From Butyrivibrio fibrisolvens (lineage in GTDB: Bacteria > Bacillota > Clostridia > Lachnospirales > Lachnospiraceae), in assembly GCF_037113525.1 (NCBI RefSeq), contig NZ_CP146964.1, positions 204,329-242,710 on the forward strand: DNA of 38,382 nucleotides. Direction: 5' to 3'. Position numbers and translations under genes: made by a program. Below the pieces are notes generated by a model. The model had not been told where the DNA came from. It did not search any database and worked only from the letters and a program-made list of their open reading frames with translations. Positions 16,878 to 25,677 of this stretch are shown here, piece after piece; the stretch's first letter is position 1, and each line of letters opens with the position of its first letter.

Positions 16878-18173
16878 CTAACTTATTCCATGATAAATGT
16901 TCAGACTTTTATCAATCATCCAGTATAAAGACTTGAGCGGTTTATACTTTCTTTCCATCTTCTGTATATCATTTTCATTAATGATACTTTTTTTAACATT
17001 TGAAGATACTCCAAATATATTGTCTTCATTCATCTTATAGGCTAAATTACATTTTTTCAAAAACGCCTCAAAAGCATCATACTTTGCTTTATAGGAATCA
17101 TTAAAATAAGAATAATCAACTGCTTCATATAGTTCAAAAAGATTTTTAAATTTCCCAAGCTCTTCCGATGAATAACAAGGGATATTATAAAACTGTGCTA
17201 TTTCTAGAGTTCTAGAATCACAACTGTTCACTACTCCTGGGATTCCAGCCAGAATTGGAACAATATTCCCATGAATCCTCGATCCAAAAGACATACTAAA
17301 ATTGTTTTCAGACAGATATCCAATCCAATCAGAAACATCAGCAAACATATTTACTTTTTTATCAAAAAGCAAATTACAGCCTAAATAACCATTCTTTCGA
17401 ACATGCCAGATGATCTTTTTAACATTTCCATCTGTCATAAAGCCAGGAGAATATAAATACTCGCCATACTCATCCTGGTCAAAAAATTCGCTTTGGGGAT
17501 ATAGTTTAAAAATATCACGATAGCGTTTAGTTTTTAGCTCTTTATTATGCCCATTTACAGCAACTTTAAGATTATTAGAAGAAATATTTTTCTTGATTAT
17601 TTTAAGATCTCGTCCACGCTGATAGATTGAAGGACACCCACCAACAAAAGCTTCTGTAAAGCCTAATCTATCAAAGAATTCCTTAGTAATATACCCCCGA
17701 AGACATATATCTCCCCCGGTAGAATAGACCGCATCTATAAAATCAGCAGCCTCGTTACCAATTTGTCTTACAAGACTATCAACTGATTCTTCTTTACCAA
17801 GCTGGATTCCACATGAGATAACATATACCGGTATTTTCAGCTTCTTTATAAACTTCGTATTTTCAACAAGACGATCTGCAAATTCCACCGAAAATATATT
17901 TGCGCATGGCATAAGAACTGCATCATAATTATCATTTACAGAATCCACATTTCCTGAGTAATCATAAAATGAGTACTCAAGATCATCTCTATACAGTTCG
18001 GACAGTATTCCCTGATACCAGACCTTATTTCCATAATTTGGATAAGACGTATATCCTTCTTTTATCAATCTTTCCTTCAACGAGGAATAGTCTGTAGGGT
18101 TAAAAACATCATACTCTGACTTACTACTTCTTATATAGATAAGTAGCTTTTTTACCAACGTTTCTTTTCTCAT
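16878..18173 (-). CDS. Polysaccharide pyruvyl transferase family protein
   Basis: A 431-residue protein of the polysaccharide pyruvyl transferase family (CsaB/WcaK type). The best signature is near the C-terminal third: MSFGSRIHGNIVPILAGIPG followed by VVNSCDSRTLEIAQFY. The Arg-x-His of GSRIHG is the conserved phosphoenolpyruvate/sugar-site element. Upstream are AVLMPCANIF and VYVISCGIQLG, typical of the N-terminal half. It is complete, unlike the related fragment at the left edge. The ribosome site AAAGGA lies 8 bases before the ATG. It stands outside the capsule operon and converges on ugd, so it may decorate the same polymer but under separate control. Confidence 0.85.
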   Translation of the reverse strand: MRKETLVKKLLIYIRSSKSEYDVFNPTDYSSLKERLIKEGYTSYPNYGNKVWYQGILSELYRDDLEYSFYDYSGNVDSVNDNYDAVLMPCANIFSVEFADRLVENTKFIKKLKIPVYVISCGIQLGKEESVDSLVRQIGNEAADFIDAVYSTGGDICLRGYITKEFFDRLGFTEAFVGGCPSIYQRGRDLKIIKKNISSNNLKVAVNGHNKELKTKRYRDIFKLYPQSEFFDQDEYGEYLYSPGFMTDGNVKKIIWHVRKNGYLGCNLLFDKKVNMFADVSDWIGYLSENNFSMSFGSRIHGNIVPILAGIPGVVNSCDSRTLEIAQFYNIPCYSSEELGKFKNLFELYEAVDYSYFNDSYKAKYDAFEAFLKKCNLAYKMNEDNIFGVSSNVKKSIINENDIQKMERKYKPLKSLYWMIDKSLNIYHGIS

Positions 18174-18245
18174 ATATTCTTTCCTTTACATATTAAGCAA
18201 AAACAACTAGTCACATGGAAATAACAAAAAAGACTCATTTAGTTT

Positions 18246-18824
18246 TTAATATTTTCTTGTACCCTTGTTGAGTATATATCCCATGAACGCACCGATAACT
18301 CCTCCAATAATGTGCGCCATATTAGATACATTATCTGCAACAAACAAACCATCATAAATCTGCTGACCGATGTAGATAACAGCCACCAGTATAAATGTAA
18401 GTGGAATTTCTCCCTCTTTAAAACCGGTAAATGAAGACAGCATGATAAATGCAAATACCACACCACTTGCACCGCATAGTCCAACGTTTGGGAAGATAAT
18501 GTAATTGATAAGGGATGTGATAACAGCCGTTATTAATATAACTTCGATCATTACTTTGCCGCCGTTCTTCTCCTCAAGCATTGGTCCAAGAAGTAAAAGG
18601 TACGAAGCATTGCCAATAAAATGGCTCCATCCCGCATGCCCAAAGATATATGTTATGAATCTAACATATGTAAGTGGATCTGTAAGTGATGAATGGTAAG
18701 TCATAAATAAAAGCTGGGTAATAGTTCCCCCTGTAAGAATCCCAGCAAGTGTAGCTACAAAACATATTGCTACAAGCCATAAAGTCACTGGTGCATTAAA
18801 AGAAATTGTTAGTCGTCTTTTCAT
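18246..18824 (-). CDS. Rhomboid-family intramembrane serine protease
   Basis: A 192-residue polytopic protein with six hydrophobic segments. The catalytic serine is Ser120 in GLCGASGVVFAF, and the catalytic histidine is His171 in MAHIIGGVIGAFMG. The HAGWSHFIGNASYLLLLGP block (63-81) carries the conserved His and Asn of the oxyanion region. The rhomboid core is complete without extra soluble domains. Substrate unknown; bacterial rhomboids cut single-pass membrane proteins within the membrane. It is separated from its neighbours by about 70 and 100 bases and is probably transcribed alone. Confidence 0.92.
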   Translation of the reverse strand: MKRRLTISFNAPVTLWLVAICFVATLAGILTGGTITQLLFMTYHSSLTDPLTYVRFITYIFGHAGWSHFIGNASYLLLLGPMLEEKNGGKVMIEVILITAVITSLINYIIFPNVGLCGASGVVFAFIMLSSFTGFKEGEIPLTFILVAVIYIGQQIYDGLFVADNVSNMAHIIGGVIGAFMGYILNKGTRKY

Positions 18825-18925
18825 CGTTAATGTCTTCTGGCTTAAGCAGCCTCCCCTTCCTAAGATATATATATAAGACCATAAATCTTATGTAAATGCA
18901 AATTCTAGTATGCTGACTCGTTAAC

Positions 18926-19921
18926 TTAACAAATCCTTGGTAGCCCCTCACCCTGAAGGATATCAATAGAGCGCTTTCCTCCGATCCTGGTCTTTAAGAT
19001 AACTTCACCGGCATTTTCAGATTTAACTTCTCCAATAATAGCAGCATCTTCCCCGTATTTGCTACCTTGAATTATCTTAAGTGCCTTGTCTGCATCTTCT
19101 CTATCTACTATAGCAACAAGTTTTCCCTCGTTCCCCATATATATGGGATCAAGACCCAGAAGTCCACAAAAGTCCTTAACTACCTGCTTTACAGGTATAG
19201 CTTCATCCTCAATATAGAACGTCTTACCGGAAGCCTCTGCCAGTTCTTTTAAAACTGTTCCAAGTCCTCCTCTTGTAATATCTCGCAATGTCCTAACTCT
19301 TATATTATTAGACAAAAGATTCTCAACCATATCTACCAAAGGAGCATTATCACTGGTGACATTGGTGTCAATTTCCATTCTTTCAGATAAAATAGCTGCA
19401 TGGTGGTCTCCCATGGTGCCTGACACTATTATGACGTCTCCGTCACATGCATTTGAAGCCTTTATATCAACTCCATCCGGTACTATTCCGACTCCTGCAG
19501 TATTAATATAAAGCTCTCCAGATCCATTGACCACCTTGGTATCACCCGCTACAATCTGTACTCCTGCTTCTTTTGCAGTCTCTGCCATAGAATGAACTAC
19601 TCTTTTTAGCAGATCAATCTTAACACCTTCTTCAAGAATAAAGCCACATGTAATATACTTTGGTACAGCTCCTCTCATAAGAAGATCATTGACCGTTCCA
19701 CATATGCAAAGTCTTCCAATGTCTCCGCCTTTAAACTCAGGAGGAGTAACGACAAAGCTGTCAGTTGTAACTGCTATCCTCGCAGATCCCTCTACAACTG
19801 CACTATCTTCCATCTGATCGAGAGTGTCATTTTTAAATTCACTCGCAAATATTTCATGTATAAGTTCTGAAGTAGCGCTACCCCCACTACCATGAACCAT
19901 TGTGATTATATCCTGCTTCAT
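18926..19921 (-). CDS. hypE: HypE, carbamoyl-dehydratase of [NiFe] hydrogenase maturation
   Basis: A 331-residue HypE. It receives the carbamoyl group from HypF on its C-terminal Cys and dehydrates it with ATP to a thiocyanate that becomes the iron cyanide ligand. Visible marks are MVHGSGG near the N-terminus, VAGDTKVV, TRGGLGTVLKELAEAS and the diagnostic terminal PRIC. It is the last gene of the hypC-hypD-hypE group, 15 bases after hypD, with GGAAAGGA before its ATG. Cytoplasmic. Confidence 0.96.
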   Translation of the reverse strand: MKQDIITMVHGSGGSATSELIHEIFASEFKNDTLDQMEDSAVVEGSARIAVTTDSFVVTPPEFKGGDIGRLCICGTVNDLLMRGAVPKYITCGFILEEGVKIDLLKRVVHSMAETAKEAGVQIVAGDTKVVNGSGELYINTAGVGIVPDGVDIKASNACDGDVIIVSGTMGDHHAAILSERMEIDTNVTSDNAPLVDMVENLLSNNIRVRTLRDITRGGLGTVLKELAEASGKTFYIEDEAIPVKQVVKDFCGLLGLDPIYMGNEGKLVAIVDREDADKALKIIQGSKYGEDAAIIGEVKSENAGEVILKTRIGGKRSIDILQGEGLPRIC

Positions 19922-19936
19922 TTATTTTCCTTTCCG

Positions 19937-20980
19937 TTAACCACGTCTATTATTCGAATAATATGTAAAGCATCCGCCCTCTGTAGACACCATGCAGGCG
20001 CCCTGCGGTGTCATAGGCGTACAAACCTTGCCATAAAGCGGGCACTCATAAGGCTTCTTTTTGCCCATAAGAACCTGATCGCAGCTGCAAGCTGCATTGA
20101 TTTTATGATCATCTGTTAGATCATAGCTGCCTGCATCAAATCTGGAATATTCTTTTTTTAAAACCATTCCGGACCCTTCAACAATTCCCATTCCGCGCCA
20201 TGCTGCAGAACTTTTTTCAAAAAATGTGTTTATAAGGTCTCTTGCCTTTTTATTACCATCTTCATTAACAACTGAAGGATAGAAGTTCATGACCTTTCCC
20301 TGACCATAAGAATTAACAATTCCGTACAGTGCGATTAAGATCTGCTCTCCTGAAAAACCTGCAACTCCAAAAGGTATATTGTATTTAGAAGCGGTCTTTT
20401 CAAAACAGTGCGAACCTGTTATAACAGACACGTGACCAGGCGCTATGAATCCGTTTATAGGAGCTCCGCTATCGCACAGCCATTCTATGACTTCAGGCAT
20501 AGTCTTAAGAGCAGTCAACAGTTTTATATTTTCTAAACTCTCTTCAACTATAGTCTGCATCAAAAGTGCATATACCGGCATAGTTGTTTCAAAACCAACA
20601 GCAGCAAAGATAAAAGTTGTATCAGGCTCTTTTTTTGCAATATCAACTATATCCAAAGGGCTATAGACCATCTCAACTCTGGCGCCCTGACCTTTTATCT
20701 GAGATAAGCTCCCTTTTTGTCCAGGAACTCTGATAAGATCACCAAATGTGACAATGCAGGTATCCGGATTCATTGCTAGATCAAGAAGGCGATCAACATA
20801 TGAAGACGGCGTAACGCATACAGGGCATCCAGGTCCTGATATTAAATGTATTTTAGGGGAAAGAAGTCCCGGAATTCCATTTTTGGCAATAGCTCCTGTA
20901 TGACTTCCGCATACTTCCATAATATTCATTTCAGGGCCGTCATAAGTGCCCAAATATTCAATGACTTTGTTTAAATCCAT
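19937..20980 (-). CDS. hypD: HypD, Fe-(CN)2CO cofactor assembly scaffold
   Basis: About 347 residues. HypD, an Fe-S protein, works with HypC to build the Fe(CN)2CO group. Key motifs are MEVCGSHT, SGPGCPVCVTP and VGFETTMPVYALL, plus the C-terminal cysteine group (CSCDQVL, ECPLYGKVC, GACMVSTEGGC) for the [4Fe-4S] cluster. I place the start at the ATG at 20980, whose product (MDLNKVIEYLG) aligns with the usual HypD beginning. An in-frame ATG at 21046 would overlap hypC by 35 bases and add 22 residues not typical of the family. A GGGAGA lies 12 bases before the chosen ATG. Confidence 0.95.
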   Translation of the reverse strand: MDLNKVIEYLGTYDGPEMNIMEVCGSHTGAIAKNGIPGLLSPKIHLISGPGCPVCVTPSSYVDRLLDLAMNPDTCIVTFGDLIRVPGQKGSLSQIKGQGARVEMVYSPLDIVDIAKKEPDTTFIFAAVGFETTMPVYALLMQTIVEESLENIKLLTALKTMPEVIEWLCDSGAPINGFIAPGHVSVITGSHCFEKTASKYNIPFGVAGFSGEQILIALYGIVNSYGQGKVMNFYPSVVNEDGNKKARDLINTFFEKSSAAWRGMGIVEGSGMVLKKEYSRFDAGSYDLTDDHKINAACSCDQVLMGKKKPYECPLYGKVCTPMTPQGACMVSTEGGCFTYYSNNRRG

Positions 20981-21011
20981 GATCGGATATTTTCTCCCTA
21001 GATAATTTCTA

Positions 21012-21224
21012 TTAAAATGCTTCAAGTTCGCCAAAAAGCTTCTCAATCTCTTCAGCTTCAGACTGAGATACTTTCTGTATTATGCATCCCGCATGAACCA
21101 AAACCCTGTCACCTTTCTTTACATCTACAAGTCCCATTCTTGCATTTACAGTATTACCATTGAAATCCACTATGGCATTTTTATCTTTTATTTCTATTAC
21201 TGTTCCCGGTAATGCTACACACAT
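21012..21224 (-). CDS. hypC: HypC/HybG-type maturation chaperone
   Basis: A 70-residue HypC. It starts MCVALPGTVIEI; Cys2 carries the iron centre during its transfer from HypD to the large subunit. Other family marks are ARMGLVDVKKGDRVLVHAG. AAGGA lies 9 bases before the ATG. It is followed 31 bases later by hypD. Confidence 0.95.
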   Translation of the reverse strand: MCVALPGTVIEIKDKNAIVDFNGNTVNARMGLVDVKKGDRVLVHAGCIIQKVSQSEAEEIEKLFGELEAF

Positions 21225-21407
21225 ATCGTTATTTCCTTATTACTACTAATTACTTTTTATTTATATTTACTAATTACTAATATATTATTATTAATCAACT
21301 GCCCACCTTTATTGGCACAGTTTCCTTTTTACTTTATAATATCTTTCTTATAACTATGTAATATCGTCATTATTATAATTTCACTATTTCTACATTATAA
21401 CTGCACT
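21225..21407. other. AT-rich spacer between hypF and hypC with an 11-base direct repeat
   Basis: 183 bases without a gene. TACTAATTACT occurs twice (21244-21254 and 21268-21278), 24 bases apart, just upstream of hypC. No convincing terminator or promoter was seen, although TTGATT near 21295 on the minus strand could be a weak -35. Confidence 0.4.
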
Positions 21408-24122
21408 TTATACGTTATTTCTCACGACGCATTGTGATAAATAGAGCTGCCCAAGCGCTATACCTCCATCTCCCGGAGGTACAATACTGTTTTGATAAAG
21501 CTCGTATCCTTTTCGTTTGCAAATAGTCTGAATATCAGTATTTAAAATACGATTCAAAAAGCTTCCGCCGCTAATAGCAAGCTTTATTTGGCCCAAATCG
21601 CCTACTTCCATATTTCCGGAAAGCTCTTTTTCAGAAGCAGAATTCTTTATTATCCTTTCAGCAAGCTTCACTGTCACATCTGATAATGCCTTGTGAAAAG
21701 AAAGTGCAAGCACTTCTTTATCTTCGCCCGAGGCTATCAACCTGCACATATCAGCTATAAGCCTTGACCCATCAAGATAATAAAAATCATCATTCTTGAT
21801 GATCTTTATCTCAAGATTCAATAAATCACTGATTATTACAGCATCTGGTTCTATTTTAGTCAGCTCATTGGCTTTCACCACGCTTGTGTTAACCTTCACT
21901 AGATTATTTGTATTCGCAGCTTTAAGTTCAGACTTCGCTAAATTATGTGCCTTTCTAGCACAAATTTCAAGTTTTGCAGGGCACTCACCTTCATAGGTAT
22001 TATAACAACAAATACCAAGAAGTGCTGAAACCGCGTCAAACAGGCGTCCCATGGACGATGAACGTATCGTATTAATGTCATGATCCAGCGCTGCTTCTAA
22101 TAATCTGATATCCGGAATCTGATCATCTTTAAAAGTATCTTTAACGCGCCCAAATACTAATTCTATATCTTTTTTGTCTATATATCCTCTGCCCTCTGCT
22201 TCATGAAGATAACAAAAAAGTGTCTTAGCTGCATCTTTTGAGCTTTCATCTCCGCCAGTCATCTTCACAGGTAATAGGCTTCCCATGTGCTTAACGCTAA
22301 CATTCCTGCGGTTTTTAAGATCACCATCTTCAAGACCGCCATTTTGAGCATCTTCTATATTGCATAAAAAGAATTCGCTTCCCCAGATGCTTCCATCGTC
22401 ACCATAACCAGTACCATCATAAGCTATTCCAACAAAAGTACCCTTTATATCATGCTCACAAACTGCCGCCATTACATGAGATAGATGGTGCTGAACCTGC
22501 AATACATTGCTGCTACCACCGGCCATATTCTCAGCCTTTTTTACAGAAATATATCCCGGATGTTTATCGCAAACGTATCTTTCAGGCTTTATATCCAGAA
22601 GATCTTGCATATGACTAACCGCCTTGTCCCTTGCGTTGGCAGCTTCAAGGTCATCAAGATCACTAAAATGAGCCGAAAGATATGCCTTATCAGCTTTACC
22701 CAGAGCAAAAACAGCCTTGAGGTCTCCTCCTGCAGCAAACGTCTCTTCCTTAAGTTCAAAAGGAAGATCAACAGGCCACGGAACAAGCCCCCTTGCCCTT
22801 CTAATGATCTGAACAACATCTCCGTTAACCTGATATATAGAATCATCAAGTGGTGTGAGGATCTTCCTTTCATGCGACAACATAAAATCCGGCCCACCAG
22901 TTCCAAGATATTCCTTCATGACTCCTGGATCTGTAACAATTGGCTCGCCGCCTCTGTTACCGCTTGTCATAACAAGTGGCCCAGTCTCTTTTAGCAAAAG
23001 AAACTGAAGCGGACTACATGGAAGCATAGCTCCTATCCTATCACTTCCTGCAAGCACTTCTTTCGCAAAAGGCAGGTCTTCATCAGGCACATCCTTTATA
23101 TCTAATAAAACTATCGGTCTTGGATTTGATCTTAAGATCTCCTCCTCTTTTTCAGACACCTCACAGTATTTCTTTATAGAATCAATATCCGAAAACATTA
23201 CAGCAAATGGCTTTGATTCTCGATTTTTCCATGCTCTAAGCCTTCTTGCAGGTTCGCACATATATGGAGAAAAAACAAAATGAAATCCGCCAATATCAAG
23301 TACCGCACCAATTTTTCCTTCATTTATGCATTTTACGGCCTTTTGCAAAGCTATTTCATTTGTATAATTCACTTTACTAACATGATTATTGTTATTATCT
23401 ATACTTTTTTTGCTACTAATGTTTTTTTCTTGATTAGAAGAATGTTTTTCTTCTACACTAATCGTATGACTAAACAAGTCACCCTTATGATCCATATCGA
23501 CATCTTCGAATTTAAGCTGTGGACCACATTTGTGACATGAAATCGTCTGAGCATGTCGTCTGACATCGCCCCTCTTTGTATATTCATTAAAACAATCCGG
23601 ACACATTTCAAACATGTCCATTGTTGTAGTGTCTCTATCATATGGAACTGTATGCATTATTGAGAACCTGGGTCCGCAAGACGTACAGCTTATAAAGGGA
23701 TATCTATAACGATTGTTATTTATATCAAGCAGTTCTTCTACACATCTATCGCATACAGGAAGATCCGGCGGAAGAAGCCTGACCTTATCTTTATGGCTTC
23801 TGCTATCCACTATCTTAAACTGCGCCCTAACGCCTATCTCAATGTAGCCTGCACATTCCTCATCAAATACTTCTTTAGAAATCTCTTCAGAAGAAATACT
23901 ATTTATAACCGCACCATACGGCGGATAACTTTCGATATTACAGGTAAACTTATTAAGGCTATCATCATCTGCACACGCATAGATAATAACAATACCACCG
24001 GAATTTCTTACAATTCCGCCAATATTTAGTTCTTCAGCACATTCTGCCACAAAAGGCCTGAATCCTATTCCCTGGACAAGTCCTTTTATTGTAATACGCA
24101 CATACCTATTCATATTTACCAT
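21408..24122 (-). CDS. hypF: HypF, carbamoyltransferase of [NiFe] hydrogenase maturation, with extra linkers
   Basis: A 904-residue HypF, longer than the usual ~750. Domains in order: acylphosphatase (GLVQGIGFRPFV, then VRNSGG); paired zinc fingers (PVCDRC, CTSCGPRFS, MCPDC, SCHKCGP, with VRRHAQTISC); a YrdC-like domain (ARRLRAWKNRESKPFAVMF); and a Kae1-like domain (QHHLSHVMAAV, YDGTGYGDDG, AISGGSFLN, PPGDGGIALGQL). It makes carbamoyl-AMP from carbamoyl phosphate and loads HypE. The extra length comes from an Asn/Ser/Lys-rich stretch between the zinc fingers and YrdC (about 23365-23500) and a Val/Asn/Lys stretch in the Kae1 part (about 21840-21945). It follows the ech terminator by about 30 bases and has a weak ribosome site, so it may depend partly on read-through. 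Confidence 0.95.
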   Translation of the reverse strand: MVNMNRYVRITIKGLVQGIGFRPFVAECAEELNIGGIVRNSGGIVIIYACADDDSLNKFTCNIESYPPYGAVINSISSEEISKEVFDEECAGYIEIGVRAQFKIVDSRSHKDKVRLLPPDLPVCDRCVEELLDINNNRYRYPFISCTSCGPRFSIMHTVPYDRDTTTMDMFEMCPDCFNEYTKRGDVRRHAQTISCHKCGPQLKFEDVDMDHKGDLFSHTISVEEKHSSNQEKNISSKKSIDNNNNHVSKVNYTNEIALQKAVKCINEGKIGAVLDIGGFHFVFSPYMCEPARRLRAWKNRESKPFAVMFSDIDSIKKYCEVSEKEEEILRSNPRPIVLLDIKDVPDEDLPFAKEVLAGSDRIGAMLPCSPLQFLLLKETGPLVMTSGNRGGEPIVTDPGVMKEYLGTGGPDFMLSHERKILTPLDDSIYQVNGDVVQIIRRARGLVPWPVDLPFELKEETFAAGGDLKAVFALGKADKAYLSAHFSDLDDLEAANARDKAVSHMQDLLDIKPERYVCDKHPGYISVKKAENMAGGSSNVLQVQHHLSHVMAAVCEHDIKGTFVGIAYDGTGYGDDGSIWGSEFFLCNIEDAQNGGLEDGDLKNRRNVSVKHMGSLLPVKMTGGDESSKDAAKTLFCYLHEAEGRGYIDKKDIELVFGRVKDTFKDDQIPDIRLLEAALDHDINTIRSSSMGRLFDAVSALLGICCYNTYEGECPAKLEICARKAHNLAKSELKAANTNNLVKVNTSVVKANELTKIEPDAVIISDLLNLEIKIIKNDDFYYLDGSRLIADMCRLIASGEDKEVLALSFHKALSDVTVKLAERIIKNSASEKELSGNMEVGDLGQIKLAISGGSFLNRILNTDIQTICKRKGYELYQNSIVPPGDGGIALGQLYLSQCVVRNNV

Positions 24123-24145
24123 AATCTCTATAAAAACTTCAAAAA

Positions 24146-24174
24146 ATCATGGGGAATGGCATTAGCCATTCCCC
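24146..24174 (-). terminator. Intrinsic terminator after echF
   Basis: Ten-pair stem GGGGAATGGC / GCCATTCCCC with an ATTA loop. On the minus strand it is followed by ATGATTTTTT. It ends the ech operon just before hypF. Confidence 0.88.
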
Positions 24175-24190
24175 AAATAAAATGTATAAA

Positions 24191-24577
24191 TTATTTCTCT
24201 GCACCAGGCTGTACCGGAGCTGCCGGCTTTTCCGGTTCCGGTGGACGATCATAATGTGCAACAAACTTTTCACTTCCAGGTGTCTGATAACCCTTTTCCA
24301 TATGCAGACACTTCTTAGGACACTTCTGAGTGCAGTATCCGCACTGTATACAGTCAAATCTGTTGATCTCCCATGTACGTGCTGTTCTGTCAACCTTGAT
24401 AGCTCCTGATGGGCAGTTTATAGCACACAGTGTACAGGATATACATTTATCAATCTCAATTTCAATGTGACCACGGCTACCCTCAGGATAAACCGCAGGC
24501 TCAAATGGATACTTTGTAGTAACCGGCTTTTTGAAGAGGTTACTAAGCATCGTTTTCTTAAAAGTCATTAAACTCAT
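24191..24577 (-). CDS. echF: EchF, two-[4Fe-4S] ferredoxin-like subunit of Ech hydrogenase
   Basis: About 128 residues. Two cluster motifs, CISCTLCAINCPSG and CIQCGYCTQKCPKKC, identify the NuoI-like subunit that passes electrons from ferredoxin to the small subunit. The ATG at 24577 is chosen because GGAGGA lies 9 bases upstream; upstream in-frame ATGs fall inside echE. The C-terminus is a Pro/Glu-rich tail (DRPPEPEKPAAPVQPG) of about 20 residues with no obvious function. Last gene of the operon, followed by a strong terminator. Confidence 0.94.
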   Translation of the reverse strand: MSLMTFKKTMLSNLFKKPVTTKYPFEPAVYPEGSRGHIEIEIDKCISCTLCAINCPSGAIKVDRTARTWEINRFDCIQCGYCTQKCPKKCLHMEKGYQTPGSEKFVAHYDRPPEPEKPAAPVQPGAEK

Positions 24578-24597
24578 GATGTTTTTTCCTCCTTCAA

Positions 24598-25677
24598 TCA
24601 GCGTTCTGTACATGAAATACAAGGATCGATACTTACAACAAGAGGACCTACGTCTGAATAATCAGCCCCCTTGAGCATCTCGCAAAGTGGTGCAATATTA
24701 GCAAAGGTGGGGGTACGGATTCTCATACGATCAAGAATTTTTGTACCATTACCTTTAACATAATAAATTGCCTCTCCTCTCGGCTGCTCTATTCTCATGA
24801 AATATTCGCCCTTAGGGAATCCTGCAACCTTAGTCTCAAGCTCTCCTGCAGGAATCTTTGCAAATGCCTGACGAACAAGATCAATACTCTGGAACAGCTC
24901 TTTTATACGTACTTCAAGTCTTGCATAACAGTCACAATCATTTGATACAATAGGTTCAATATCAAGTTCACCGTAAGCACAGTAACCTGTAAGACGGATA
25001 TCATTCTTTATTCCGCACGCTCTTGCAAATGGACCTACAGCTCCGAGTTCATGTGCCTGCTGGGTTGTAAGAATTCCAATACCCTTTGATCTAGACTGAA
25101 CTGAGTAATCTTCCAAGAATACCTTAGCAATATTCTTTATCTCTTTTTCCAGAACATTCATCTGATCAAGTATGAACTTCTGCTGATCAGCATTTATATC
25201 GCGAAGAACGCCACCAACCTTATTAACAGAGAAAATAAGACGTCCGCCACATGTCATCTCATGAATATCAAGAACCTTCTCACGGATTCTCCATGCTTCA
25301 TAGAAAAGAGATTCGAATCCAAATGCGTCAGCTGCAAGACCAAGCCACAAAAGATGTGAATGAAGTCTTTCAAGCTCAGACCAGATCGTACGAAGATATC
25401 TTGCTCTGTCCGGAACCTGAACATTCATGATATGCTCAACAGCTTCAACATATCCAAGTCCATGTCCAAATGAGCAGATACCACAGGTACGCTCTGCTAT
25501 ATACATCATCTCATTGAAGTCTCTCTTCTCAGCAAGTCCTTCAAGACCTCTATGAATAAAACCTATACTAGGAATAGCCTCTTCAACCACCTCATCTTCG
25601 ATAACAAGATCAAGATGCAGCGGTTCCGGAAGAACCGGATGCTGGGGGCCAAATGGAACTACACTCTTCTTACCCAT
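24598..25677 (-). CDS. echE: EchE, catalytic [NiFe] large subunit of Ech hydrogenase
   Basis: A 359-residue large subunit with both nickel-binding cysteine pairs: ERTCGICSFGH in the N-terminal third and DPCISC at the very C-terminus. The protein ends CISCTER, so there is no C-terminal peptide to remove, as known for some Ech/Coo large subunits; this fits the absence of a maturation protease gene here. FGPQHPVLPEPLHL at the N-terminus and FIHRGLEGLAE are typical of group 4 hydrogenases. The ATG shares one base with the echD stop (TAATG). It forms the proton/H2 site facing the cytoplasm. Confidence 0.96.
   Translation of the reverse strand: MGKKSVVPFGPQHPVLPEPLHLDLVIEDEVVEEAIPSIGFIHRGLEGLAEKRDFNEMMYIAERTCGICSFGHGLGYVEAVEHIMNVQVPDRARYLRTIWSELERLHSHLLWLGLAADAFGFESLFYEAWRIREKVLDIHEMTCGGRLIFSVNKVGGVLRDINADQQKFILDQMNVLEKEIKNIAKVFLEDYSVQSRSKGIGILTTQQAHELGAVGPFARACGIKNDIRLTGYCAYGELDIEPIVSNDCDCYARLEVRIKELFQSIDLVRQAFAKIPAGELETKVAGFPKGEYFMRIEQPRGEAIYYVKGNGTKILDRMRIRTPTFANIAPLCEMLKGADYSDVGPLVVSIDPCISCTER

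Noticed and set aside
1..18173. Prophage or integrative element carrying the capsule genes
   Set aside because: No integrase, attachment-site repeat, tRNA or phage gene was seen in this part of the window.
22485..22994. 169-codon plus-strand frame inside hypF
   Set aside because: Lies wholly antisense to a well-conserved hypF coding region, and its translation looks like no protein family.
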